DNA from: Cristatella mucedo
Lineage: Eukaryota; Bryozoa; Phylactolaemata; Cristatellidae
Direction: 5' to 3'
NCBI GenBank assembly: GCA_009760855.2
Contig: WPIO01000068.1
Coordinates: 434,501 to 498,500 of the forward strand
DNA length: 64,000 bases
The position numbers and the translations under genes were made by a program. Positions 48,850 through 58,739 of the stretch are shown in pieces. The notes under the pieces are model-generated. The model saw only the letters and a list, made by a program, of their open reading frames with translations, made no database searches and had not been told where the DNA came from. Each line of letters begins with the position of its first letter. Positions within the stretch are counted from its first letter, which is position 1.

Positions 48850-49400
48850 CTCAAGAGTTTGCAATAGCACACTCAAAACCTAAGCAGCTTTCGGTGCACG
48901 TTCGGTAGACTTTATCTGACGCAACAAAAGAGAAAGTGAGTCGCACAGTTGAGCCGGGAGGAGGAGGGCCATCGAGAAGAGAGTGAGCAGTGCGGAAGCA
49001 GAAGCGCGGGACATCTGGAAAAGATGTGCCAGAATCAGCGGCAGAAGACAACAGGTCGTTGCGTGAGAATTGTGGAAGTGAGTTCCACAGTGGAAGACCT
49101 TCAGTGCAAAAGCATCTGTCACCAATGGTCTTCAGGTCCATGAATGGAACACCTGATTTACAGTTCATAGAGGACCGAGGGCATGAGGAGGCTGAAACTA
49201 GCACAGCCGTTCAGCTAGTTATGATGAAGCCAAGCCACAGCAGGCCCCTGTGGGTCAAACTAAGAATTCAGCTTCATATACGTAAATCGACTGGAGGTCA
49301 TCGCAAGTCCATCAAAGGAGACACATGGCTAAACCTCAGGGAGTTGTTAACTAGCTATAATAGATTTTCGTTCGAAAGCCCAGCCAAAACAGAATTGCAT
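48850..49400 (-). mobile_element. F2 LINE 3' fragment
   Basis: ORF 49204-48851 (-) encodes LKTIGDRCFCTEGLPLWNSL, the F2 C-terminus, without the terminal tail bases. Confidence 0.75.
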
Positions 49401-49414
49401 TATTTTTTTAGCTT

Positions 49415-50080
49415 TGGGAGACCGCGAACTAAGGACCCATTCTCCAAAGGATTTGAGATTAAGTAGACGTGCATCTAAACGAACGACTTTAGTCAGAAGA
49501 GCTCGTGTCATGGTACGAAGCTTGATTGGGAAGTATTGCGTATAATTTGGTCGGAACTAAAGAATAAAGGCACTTACAATTCAGTGACAAAACGTTGAAT
49601 TCGATATGCTGCTTGATGGCGAGCCAGTGTAGGTCGGCGAGAAGTGGTGCTGTGTGGTAGTTTTGAAATTCACGACGCAAAAGTCCAGCTGCAGGTTTTT
49701 GCTGCAGCTACAAGCGTCTTTTCTATCGGAGGACCGGCACATTGTGAGTCACATAAGTCTGGACAGGTTGTCTGAATGTAAGGACCTCTCTTGGCTGTGG
49801 CATACTTATCTTATTGGGCCTAAATGTTTGCAATTGTATGTAGCTAAAAACAGGTGCAACTTGGCTCTGAAATGGATGCATTCAGCTCGCGAACGGTCAC
49901 TAGAGGATAGGAAACCCAAAACGAATGCAGACGCCAGTGAAGATATGCCGGCCTAATCCATCCTGAGGATAGGCTTTCCAATGTCTTCGTAACGCTGGGT
50001 TTTTCCACTGATAGTAATTTGGATTCTATCATTAGTGGATTTTAAAACGCTTGCTACCATATAGTGCGAATGTCGGCAAT
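49415..50080 (-). mobile_element. F1-like LINE relic
   Basis: The - strand shows ITHTAPLLADLHWLAIKQH-like sequence (NYHTAPLLADLHWLAIKQHI in ORF 49680-49489) and a decayed VEKPSVTKTLESL. It ends about 300 bases before the ATP-grasp-like exon. Confidence 0.7.
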
Positions 50081-50198
50081 GCGAACTCCTTCGTCGGATT
50101 TGGGAGCGTTCGGCGTAGTGGAGTGTGCGAGTTGGCAGGCCCAAATTGTCTGGATTAGCCGCCATAGTCGCTCTGACTTATTCTGCGGTGCTTGCTCG

Positions 50199-50246
50199 CA
50201 CCGATGCAGGTGCTTGCACCGATGCAGGTGCTTGCACCGATGCACG
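50199..50246. repeat. 18-base tandem repeat, 2.5 copies
   Basis: The unit CACCGATGCAGGTGCTTG is repeated just upstream of the 50382 exon. Confidence 0.92.
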
Positions 50247-50381
50247 CTTTGAGAAGCCGAGGATCGAGGATGCCACTCAAGCTCGCACGAGCTCGGCTTT
50301 CGGCCACCCGTGCGCGTCTGAGTGTAGACCGACAAGTCGCTTCTGTCTACGGCGTTTTGTCGATGAATCTGCCCTTTGCAG

Positions 50382-50718
50382 CAAGCAGCCACTGGCTATG
50401 GCGAACACAGCCCCAAGTCGTCACGGAAAGCGTGTGTCACCACATTTAGTGACCTGATTAAAAGCGAAGACTTGCCACCACCCGTCGACGACAATGCCGT
50501 CTGCTATCTGATGTTCGAGTATCCAACCACGTTTATGGACGGTGACCTACGCAATGAGAAAGTGTACCCTCTGTACGACTACGGCTGTCAGCCGCTGTAT
50601 GCACGCAGGCATATGATGCCCTGGCGCTATTTGCCATTCGTCGGCGACCGACTGCCCGTGCTGCTCGACCTGGAACCGCCTCGGTTGCTTGTCGACCACT
50701 GGAGAAAGTGGATACCAG
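50382..50718 (+). CDS. ATP-grasp-like gene, penultimate exon
   Basis: The acceptor CCCTTTGCAG ends at 50381, just after an in-frame stop at 50364-50366 that rules out extension upstream. The exon encodes FSDLIKSEDLPPPVDD, CYLMFEYPTTFMDGDL and RLPVLLDLEPPRLL. Donor GTGAGA follows at 50719, phase 1. Codon choice looks selected, and base composition is less GC-rich than in the last exon. Confidence 0.7.
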
Positions 50719-51122
50719 GTGAGACAGTTCGCCGATGCTCCACAGCAGGGGGGTCATGTATGACATTTGGAAGCCCCCTTCCCTTCGCCTTGGATGTGCA
50801 GGAGCTACTTAGGAAAAACTGAGCATACGATCGCACTCCATAAAGCGATTTGCATTTTCCCTGTTCACATATATCTGCTGGTCTGTTCGTCTCCAGCAGT
50901 AGAGCCCTAACTGCTTTTATAGGTAGCCCAGCCACAAAGTTATTGCATTATTGGAGCCTAGGCAAAACAAAATCAGGGAGCTTGGTACAATTTTGTGTAT
51001 TTGGTACAATACCATCGTGTTATAGATCGATCGAGTTAACGATCGCACTCCATAAAGCGATTTACATTTTCCCTGTTCAATTTTTGCCTGCAGATCTGAT
51101 TTTTATCTCTCTCTCTTTCTCT

Positions 51123-51159
<37 letters not shown>

Positions 51160-54100
51160 CTCTCTCTCCATCTCTCTCCATCTCTTTAACTTAATCATAG
51201 TATCCCCTCTCGCTCTCTCTACTTCTCTTACTCATTCTCACTCAGTACATCACTTTCTCTCCACATTGTGCATATGTACGGTATGTACGATAATGATAAG
51301 TTAGTACTAGCGTGATGCCCCGAAAAAATAACAAATCTCTTTCAAGGCACTTTACTTGTCTGCGAAGGAAGCAAGTCTTGGCTAGTTAGAGCATGCACGG
51401 TGCGGTCAGAAAGTATAAGTACACAAAAGGCAATTCACGCAGACCCAGCAATGAGGAACTGGTGAACTTTTAGCATAGTCTCCGAGAATTTGAGGTTGCT
51501 TAGAGGCACGGCTAAACGAGTCGAGTCAGAAGAGCAGTAGTATGATGCCTAGCCTGATTGAGGGGAGGAAGGCTGTAATAGGTAGGTCTGAAGTCGGGGA
51601 GTTGAGGGACCCAAAAGTGAGTGACAGAACCTTGAAGTCGTTGAGGTGTTTGACTGAGAGCCAGTGAAGGTCGGTGAGAAGTGGCATACTGGCTGTGGCA
51701 ACTGCGACTCTCCCGGCTGAAAAGCCTGACTGTAGGGTTGTGCACAAACTGTGAGCACCTTATTTCGCAGGCCATAAGACCTGCAATTGTGGGCCGTGAT
51801 AGCCCAGGAGGTAAAGTGCTTGCTTTTCGTAGTCGAGATCGTAGGTTCGAATCCTACAGCGGGCCATCATTTATTGCCAACTGCAAATGGTGGTGATAGC
51901 TGCTAAGGCTTTTCTGCCGCTAGACAAACGAGGTCGTTAAATGAGCTATTTTAAAAATGTAATGTATCTCAGTCTGTAACTCCGCAAAGCCACAAAGACA
52001 TGTGGGTGTCACGCAGGAGAGTTTCGTATAGAACACTCACAGCCTAAGCAGCTTTCGGTACGCATTCGGTATATCATTAGTGAGACACGTAAGTCGAGAC
52101 AGGACGTCAAAAATGCGTGGACCAACTTGGATATAGTATCCCTGTCTAAGCAAGCGTCGCATAGCTGAAACTAGGCAGACTTGACTGCGATGCTGGTGCG
52201 ATCGTCTATTGAAGGACATTTTGGAATAGGTCAATAGACTGTGTGCAGATGCTACCGGAGATATGTTAGCCGAGCCCGTTTTGAGGGTTTAGTTTTAAAA
52301 TTTGTGAGCAGCACTGATATAATTTATCTCGGTTACTAACTCTAAGGAACCACGCCGAATAAATAGGAGTTAGGCTGGACAGTTTTTCTTTGTGTCCTGA
52401 AAGCCTAGTTGACTTTCGGTGCCCATACGGCAGCCAATAGATTTTATTCCATGCAACAAAGAAAGGGTGAAAATTTGGCTGAGCCAACAGTGGAAGAATC
52501 TTAAGACAAAACAAAATACTGTAGGCTGGATGTGGTTTTCTTGGACCTCAAAATCCAGTTCTGAATTTTTAAAAACTGGCAGATCGATGGCCTATTTGAA
52601 TAGACTCCGGAATAGCTCATTTATTCAGCGAAAAATTAAAAACCTGATTAAATTACTTAATTATTGCTTGGTTAAGCCAAGCTTGTCTAACTATATATGA
52701 AAGCATTTAGTGGGTCCCTGTGATTCGTACTTTATGTGCTTATGCGTGCTGACCCTGTGCATGCTGCCACTAACCACATTTGCATGCTGACCCTGTGCAT
52801 ATCACCCTAACCATGTTATTCTTGTTGTTTATCAAGCATGATACCACTCATCATTCCATCGTGTTTTGTTTGCAGCAAATGTAAAGCACCTAGAAAGAGA
52901 TTGAGTTCTCTGAGGGTGCTTTATCAAGTGTATTATTTGTATATTAGCAGTGACGACCAAAGACGGTATAGTATCTGCACACGACGAACTCTTTTTAATG
53001 GACGTAATTATGGAAACCACTTCATCCATGGAAACCACGGAAAATTTCCTAATGGAGGTTGTTGGTCATCACACGATGCTTGCATTAGTCGGAGGTGCCT
53101 TAATGGAGGCGCGAATGTGTGCGACTTTTTTTAAGGAGCTTGTGCAACATTATCAGCCTTATAGCTAACATTCGGGGAGTGAGACTGTTAAGTCTTTGTA
53201 AGTAAATAATACACCTTGTAAATATTGTTCGGGTCCGACCGGCAAGACTATAGTTTTCGACCAAAAATGAGAAATCCTACTATTTCTATGCTCCCGGGTG
53301 TAGTCTTTGAACCTGGCTACGTCGGTGTCGCACAGGCTTCGTTGAAGTGGCATTCAAGTTTAGGCTTTACCTGGAGCAGTTTTGAACTTTTAAGTAGATA
53401 AATGGTGTCGTGTCGCAATGACTTTGTGCACCTAGAGTCTGTAAGGGAGCGAGTTCTTTGGGACCTCTCCTTAGCTTACAGTTTACTATATCGATCGTCT
53501 GAGTGCCTTTCGGCAGACTCCGCATGCAGATCAGGAAAAAAATGCATCAAAAATAGACTTGCAATTTCGCAGACTCGGCGCTTTATTACATTTCATCGCT
53601 GGAAAACCTCGATTCTGCCGTGCTCATGTGTCGGAACAGGAACGGTAAACGAAATTTAGTAACGATTTCTAGACGGTAAGCTGCCATTCAACAAGGACGC
53701 TGAGGCAGACGTCCTCTGTGATCGCGGGATTCAGAAAATGGCCATCAATATGAGCTGAGTGGCAAGCCTGATGAACCAAGCTGAAAGCCTCTAGACGGTC
53801 AAGAAATGAGCGTCCGTGGATGCGGCTAGGCTTATCGACGTGAGCGAGCCAGTCTCCAGCGATCAATAACGGCCTGCCCCACAGGAATACTTTGGCGAGC
53901 AACTGCGAAAGCTCGTTCATAGACACGGTTAGATTGCCAGTCAGGGTTGGATGGATCACAACTTCGAGGGTCATGGTCTTCGATGGGGCAGTGGTCTAGT
54001 GGCAACTGATTCTCGAAGGTCGATCCATGCGAAAAGCTGCAGGTGCTATAGACAATAGACGCTTCGCGAACCGCTGTAGCAACTCCATCGTCCACTTTGT

Positions 54101-54860
54101 CAGACCGGACGGACGGAAAGGAAGCCAAAACGGGCGAGGTGATCTCAGACTGACAGACAACCGCCCGAGTAGGACCTCAGCGAAAGATCTCGATCCGAAG
54201 AAATTCATCGGGATTCTCCTGGACAACCTGGTCGCAAATACGTAACTCTTCCATTTTTGTGTGGGCACATATGGAGCGAGTGGATTTGAATAGATTTTCC
54301 CAGACTCCGGCCACTTTCGAGTTCACCCTCTACAAGACGAGAGTTTCGAGAGTAAATATCGGCCGATCGAACGGCGTCGTTTATATAACGGCAGACAAGT
54401 CGTTAGCGGCTACGACTTCCCGCTAACGATGAGTAATACAGACTTGCTTGCAGCAGAGCTTGAACGCACGACCTGGATCGCGAAGCGTAAGCAGCTTACC
54501 CCTAGGCTACGACCCAGGGGCGAGCTGCTAACAGCCGATGAGAAAATCCAAGTGCACATCAGCCGAGCGAGTTGAAAGCAAACGCCTTAATCCCACGACT
54601 CTCGGCAGCCATGACTTCCTCTCTTTCCGGCCTGCCGCTAGGTCATCCACTCCACGCGGCGGCTTCGGCAGCGAAGCTGCATTTGATTCCGGCTGTCGAT
54701 TCAGTCGTGTTTGAGTGCTCGCCGACGGGCTGGCATCTGGCAGCGCTGGCTGGCGAGAAGTCGCCAGGTCTCGTCGAACGGGCCTTCTCACCGCCCGACG
54801 CCCGCCCATCTCTGTCGGCGAGTTTCACACTCGGATCAGCTGCGATTTGAAATCGGTCGG

Positions 54861-54925
<65 letters not shown>

Positions 54926-56527
54926 CGATCTATTTTGTGTCGCTTTCGCGCGAGTAGTCGCTCGCGCTGCCGCCGCCGCCACTCCATCGCCACGGTTCGT
55001 CGTAGGCACCACCCGCTTTTCGGAATCTAACTGCTTACCTGTACCTCGTACAAACCTCAAATCCTTTGGAGACCGTGCATTTTTACTTCGTATGCTCCAA
55101 AAGCCTGGAACTCACTTCCGACTTTCGTCACGGCATCCCCTGACTTGACCACATTAAAAAAGAACTTAAAAACACATCTATTTAGGACAGCATTTATTGG
55201 GTCCCCGTGATTCGTTCTTTATGTGCTTATGCGTGCTGACACTGTGCATGCTGCCACTAATCACAGTTGCATGCTGACCCTGGTGCATGTCACCCCTAAC
55301 CATGTTATTCATGCTGTTTATCAAGCATGATACCACTCACCATTCGACCGCGTGTCCTTTGCAGCAAATATAAAGCGCCTAGAAAGAGATTGAGTTCTCT
55401 GAAGGAGTTTTATCAAGTGCATTATTAATATTATTATTATTATTATAGGCTTCGTCGAGCCGACGCTGGTGAGCTACGGCAAGGGCTTGCTGCCGGATGC
55501 TCCTGCCGGCGGCGGCGCCTCGCTGCTGCCGCCCATCTGCTTCTCGGTGCCGGCCGAGCAAGTGCCCGCGCGAAGGCACCTCGTGCCACCCGACGTCTGG
55601 TACCGGCTGCACGACAAGGGCTCGCTGCCCGAGAGCGGCGTACGCACGCCGCGACGCTTCGAAGCTCTTCGAGCGCCGTGCATGGTCAAGGCGAGCCACG
55701 CCAGCGGCTCGCGAGGCGTCTGGCGCTGCGAGACTGCCGAGGAGGGCGATTTTGCCGCGGCCGAGCTGCTCGCCAACGGCTGGCGCGGCGGAGTCGTCTA
55801 CGAAGAGATCGTGCGCGACGTCGTGCGCGACGTGTGCGCCCAGTTCGTCGTGCACGCCGACGGCGGGCACACGTGGGTGGGCGTCTCGCACCAGCTGTTC
55901 GCCGGAGATGCCACGCGGCTGTACGTCGGCGGACGCTCGGACTGGCGCGAGCAGGGCGCCCTGCGGGGCCAGCTCGAGCCGTTCCTGCGGCCGCTGATCG
56001 CCTGGATGCACGCTGCCGGCTACCGAGGCTACTGCGGCGTCGACGTACTCGAGGATGGCGCAGGCGGGCTGTACGCGGTCGACGTCAACCCGCGCCCGTG
56101 CGGCTCGACGCCGCTGCTGCTGCTCGCACCCGCCATGGCCGCCACGGCCGCCGGGCTCGAGCACGGCCGCGTCGCGTCGGTGACGTTTTCGGCGGCGGCT
56201 CGCGCTGCCGACCTCGTCGATGCCGCCGACTCGCTCAATAGTGCCTTCATCGAGAGTCGGCGGGTCGAGAAGGAGGAGGAGGAGCCGCCGCCGCCACAGC
56301 TGCAGCCGCCTTGCGGCACCACCGCAGCGGCACCACCGCACAGGCCGCCGCCGCGAGGCCTGTGCTTCGTGTTGTCGGCCTGGGACTCAGCGGCGCCCAG
56401 CGCGTGCAAGGCGCACGTCTGCTGCTTCGCGAGCAGCGACGACGGCGCGAGGCAGCTGCTCGCGTGGCTTGAAGACGAGCTCGAGCGACGACGCACCGTC
56501 GCGGCTGCTTCGGCGGCCGATCGCTGA
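50382..56527 (+). CDS. ATP-grasp ligase-like protein, C-terminal 471 residues (5' exons not found)
   Basis: Two exons, 50382-50718 and 55449-56527, join in phase 1. Counting from the first visible residue, an N-terminal pre-ATP-grasp-like part (1-150) is followed by Lys193 in VKASHASGSRGV (ATP-binding lysine and small-residue loop). VVYEEIV (228-234) fits the hinge, and GVDVLED followed by AVDVNPRPCGS (309-332) supplies the Mg-binding Asp324 and Asn326. ATP-grasp enzymes couple ATP hydrolysis to joining an acyl phosphate with an amine, thiol or other nucleophile. The carboxylate and acceptor here cannot be told from sequence. A Glu/Pro-rich linker (about 378-405) leads to a 65-residue C-terminal segment of unknown role. 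D-Ala-D-Ala-ligase-like and peptide-ligase families are relatives in fold. The N-terminus is missing. Confidence 0.7.
50826..51083. repeat. Pair of 44-base direct repeats
   Basis: ACGATCGCACTCCATAAAGC and the following 24 bases occur at 50827 and again at 51039 with one or two mismatches. Confidence 0.9.
51104..51185. repeat. (CT)n-rich block
   Basis: Impure CT repeats with TTT and CCAT interruptions. Confidence 0.93.
51300..51785 (-). mobile_element. F1-like LINE relic
   Basis: ORF 51747-51526 (-) has LTDLHWLSVKHLNDFKVLSL, the F1 C-terminal signature. The tail near 51310 is decayed. Confidence 0.75.
51786..51950 (+). mobile_element. SINE-A copy
   Basis: Head GGGCCGTGATAGCCCAGGAG, B-box GTAGGTTCGAATCC, body CATTTATTGCCAACTGCAAA, end GTTAAATGAGCTA. 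Confidence 0.8.
51955..52075 (-). mobile_element. F2 LINE tail fragment
   Basis: Antisense tail from AATGTATCTCAGTCTGTAAC to CAGCTTTCGGTACGCATTCG. Confidence 0.75.
52080..52320 (-). mobile_element. F1-like LINE relic
   Basis: Antisense words TCCCTGTCTAAGCAAGCGTC and CTGGTGCGATCGTCTATTG match the F1 DKDT and DDHISS regions. Confidence 0.55.
52385..52520 (-). mobile_element. F2 LINE tail relic
   Basis: Antisense F2 tail words TTGACTTTCGGTGCCCATAC and AATAGATTTTATTCCATGCA. Confidence 0.5.
52695..52940 (+). mobile_element. F1 LINE 3' UTR fragment
   Basis: Starts AAGCATTTAGTGGGTCCCTG and ends in the F1 tail TTTATCAAGTGTATTATTTG. Confidence 0.85.
52941..54330 (-). mobile_element. F2-like LINE relic (endonuclease to RT start)
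   Basis: In - strand order: VRSDKVDDGVATAVREAS and SFSHGSTFEN (54128-53832), then RPLLIAGDWLAHVDKPSR (53974-53669), and VVSIITSIKKSSSCADTIPS (53038-52832). It is more decayed than the 34083-37440 copy. Confidence 0.75.
54331..54998. other. Intronic GC-rich stretch with ORF and (TA)n
   Basis: The stretch lies inside the last intron of the ATP-grasp-like gene. A + strand ORF (54572-54850) encodes MTSSLSGLPLGHPL and FECSPTGWHLAALAGE. It is followed by (TA)n at about 54864-54922. A tRNA-like SINE head lies at about 54445-54525 on the - strand. Because flanking exon phases already match, the ORF is unlikely to be a constitutive exon. Confidence 0.3.
54864..54922. repeat. (TA)n microsatellite
   Basis: About 29 TA units in the last intron of the ATP-grasp-like gene. 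Confidence 0.96.
55005..55447 (+). mobile_element. F1 LINE 3' fragment directly before the ATP-grasp-like last exon
   Basis: Encodes the F1 C-terminus (VPRTNLKSFGDRAF), then the F1 3' UTR and the ATT array at about 55421-55446. The array runs straight into the acceptor TTATAG. Confidence 0.9.
55449..56527 (+). CDS. ATP-grasp-like gene, last exon
   Basis: The exon starts directly after a LINE tail ending TTATAG and completes the split Gly codon to give WIPGFVEPTLVSYGKG. It carries the ATP-grasp nucleotide-binding and metal-binding motifs and ends at TGA 56525-56527. It is extremely GC-rich with mostly G or C at third positions, which also opens long shadow ORFs on the other strand (for example 55379-56341). 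Confidence 0.78.
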
Positions 56528-56820
56528 GAGTGGCGGCCGCTCAGCAGCAGCTGAGGCGACGACACGCGGTGCTGAGGCGACGACACGCGGCGGCAAGAGT
56601 CAATCGCGTAAGCGATGGCGGCTTCTGGCGTCGGATCGCCGTTCGACGAAAGCGGCTCGACGTGTGCGGCCTCGCTCGGACTAGAACCGGCGAGCCCCGC
56701 CCCGAATTTATAAAGTTTCGCTTTCGCATCCGGAGAAGTCATTTGACGGTGACGTCACTTGCAAGTTGACGTTTGAGTCTCCGATTGCGGGTGAGTCGAC
56801 GGTTGACGGATTAGATTACA

Positions 56821-56831
56821 AATAAAATAAA
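56821..56831 (+). terminator. Poly(A) signals of the ATP-grasp-like gene
   Basis: Two overlapping AATAAA hexamers lie about 295 bases after the stop codon, directly before a SINE copy on the other strand. Confidence 0.6.
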
Positions 56832-56851
56832 CATTAGCCGATTCACCAGCC

Positions 56852-57000
56852 TTGCTTGTGCAGTGGCAGAATAGCCTTAACGGCTATCACCGCCGCTTGC
56901 CGTTGGCAGTATAGGATTGCCCAACTGCAGGATTCGAACCCACGACTTCGGTCGTGAAGAGCGAGCACCTTATCTCATGGGCTAGATTGGATCGATTGGA
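56852..57000 (-). mobile_element. SINE-A copy
   Basis: On the - strand, head TAGCCCATGAGATAAGGTGC, B-box GTGGGTTCGAATCC, then the body ending near GCCACTGC. It lies just after the poly(A) signals of the ATP-grasp-like gene. Confidence 0.78.
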
Positions 57001-57329
57001 GCGAGAATGTAGCATATTTCACGACAACTAGTCATGCAGTTGCTGTCAAAGCGAATCACACAGTCACAATTTCGTAATTCATAGATTCCTGTTTGCGAAC
57101 ATGGGCATTTCTCGTGAAGTTTCGGTGAAAATACTGAATGTCATCTTATAAAACTACTTTAAACTTGACGAGGTTAACTGCTCCACATTTGAGTCTGTTA
57201 TAAATTTCTAAAATAAAAATACACCGACAATGGCCGGGGTTTCTTCAGACAACGATACTACAGGCAAGCGGCCTGTGGACTTCTTGCCCCCATTCTAGAG
57301 TCAGTTAACTGGCGATTTTTAGTTCTTCG

Positions 57330-58320
57330 TGACCGTTTATTTGGACGTTGGCAGGTTGCTCCAGATAAACTCAGCTAGGTGTACGTGCAGTAAGTAATGC
57401 AAATTCGGCGTTACTACCCAGTTCTCCAATGCCATCTCGCAAGCCACAATGCACGGTCTCGATTTCAAGATTCTGTCACTAAATTGCTCTATATCCCAAT
57501 GGAGCCTCTCATCATGTTCCTCACTGAAAGCTTCTAAATTTGATGGAAAATAGTCCAGTTGAGAGTTTATAAAATGCGTCTTAACAAGAGTTCTGCTGCC
57601 AAGTGCCGCATAGCATTGAATCATGTTCTTAACGACTCGCTCGCAGTCAGTAGACTTGTGATGGCCGAGAAAGTCTTCTACCACAGCCTCAAATCCATTC
57701 CACACCTGAAACTCTAACCCAGCCATTTTTATGTAAACTGTGTGTCTTAGAACAGTTTTCGGATCTGTGGACCTACGAAATGCCAACTTTTATCTTTCCC
57801 TCGCTAACTTGAGGAACATTCTCGTGTAAATACTTATAGGTATCACCGTCTTGGTTCAAAGCCTAAGCTTAGTTTTGTATTAGTCCATGATCTGTGCAAG
57901 GGAGTAAGGAGTACTTTCTTTCACTCAACAAGAGAAGGCGGTGTCACCCAAAGGTGTTACTCACAGGCACAAAATGTATCCACTCTGGCCAGTCGTTATT
58001 CGGTAATGAAGAGCATCAGCGAGACTATCCCACAGAAATAAAAAACACGGATATTTTGTGCAGCCTCCTTTAGATCCAAGCAGAAAAGCAATGACTTTTA
58101 AATCGCCGCATATTCGTCACCGGTGTTGATCATATTTGATTTCATCGAGAAGTATTTTCATTTTTCCGTAAGTCTCTTTCATTTGTACAGAATGTACAAC
58201 CGGCCAAGAGGAAAGTTCGTTTCCGCTGTGAAGTAAAACTCCTTTTAAACTGCGGCTCCATGAATCAATGGAGAATCTCCACTCAGTTGGATCGTAGCAT
58301 TTTGTCATTTTGTAGCTAGA
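57330..58320 (-). pseudogene. Broken transposon-type gene (KYPCF / HFL-SHLD family)
   Basis: Consecutive - strand segments give EWRFSIDSWSRSLKGVLLH and VQMKETYGKMKILLDEIKYD (58117-58308). These are followed by CGDLKV, LLGSKGG, TKYPCFLFLWDSLAD (about 57960-58090), then by FINSQLDYFPSNLEAFSEEH and HWDIEQ (57337-57786). This order matches a widespread family of long, intron-poor proteins found in many copies in hydra, arthropods and other animals, which I regard as transposon-derived. The reading frame is broken by several stops and frameshifts. Function is unknown. Confidence 0.6.
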
Positions 58321-58494
58321 CTATTGACGTTGCTGCAATAGACTTCAGAATCCGCCATCCAAAATTACGAAAGAAACTCTTTTTCACGATGTCTATACCA
58401 CGAAAATGTAATACCTGGGCAAACAATTTCTCTCTTTTAATCTAGAACCGAAGAGTTCAGTCGGCTCATTAGCAGGTCAAGGTCTCTCGCTAAG

Positions 58495-58698
58495 TCATTG
58501 GTTTATATGTTGAAAAGCATCATAGTTGTAGTCAAAGTCGCCTTCAGTTGAACTCAAATAATTGTCAGTCAATATATCATCAAGTGTAATAGGAGGAACG
58601 GAAACTCCCACTTCATCGATGTGCGATACATGTCGCATCGCTGACATTAGATTTGGATATCCAACTTCATGCTTAATTTGCTTTCTAAAGCCTAGCAC
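58495..58698 (-). pseudogene. Upstream fragment of the same broken transposon-type gene
   Basis: A - strand ORF encodes FRKQIKHEVGYPNL and ISVPPITLDDIL-like sequence (VSVPPITLDDILTD). It sits in the right place and direction to be the N-terminal part of the broken gene at 57330-58320, separated by about 180 damaged bases. Confidence 0.35.
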
Positions 58699-58739
58699 GT
58701 GTAGATGCAGAAATAGAAATCCAAAACCTAATCAACTTG

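Noticed and set aside
55379-56742. Long - strand ORFs of 320 and 237 codons
   Set aside because: They mirror the GC-rich ATP-grasp-like exon, have Arg/Ala-rich low-information sequence, and are explained by lack of stops in GC-rich antisense.
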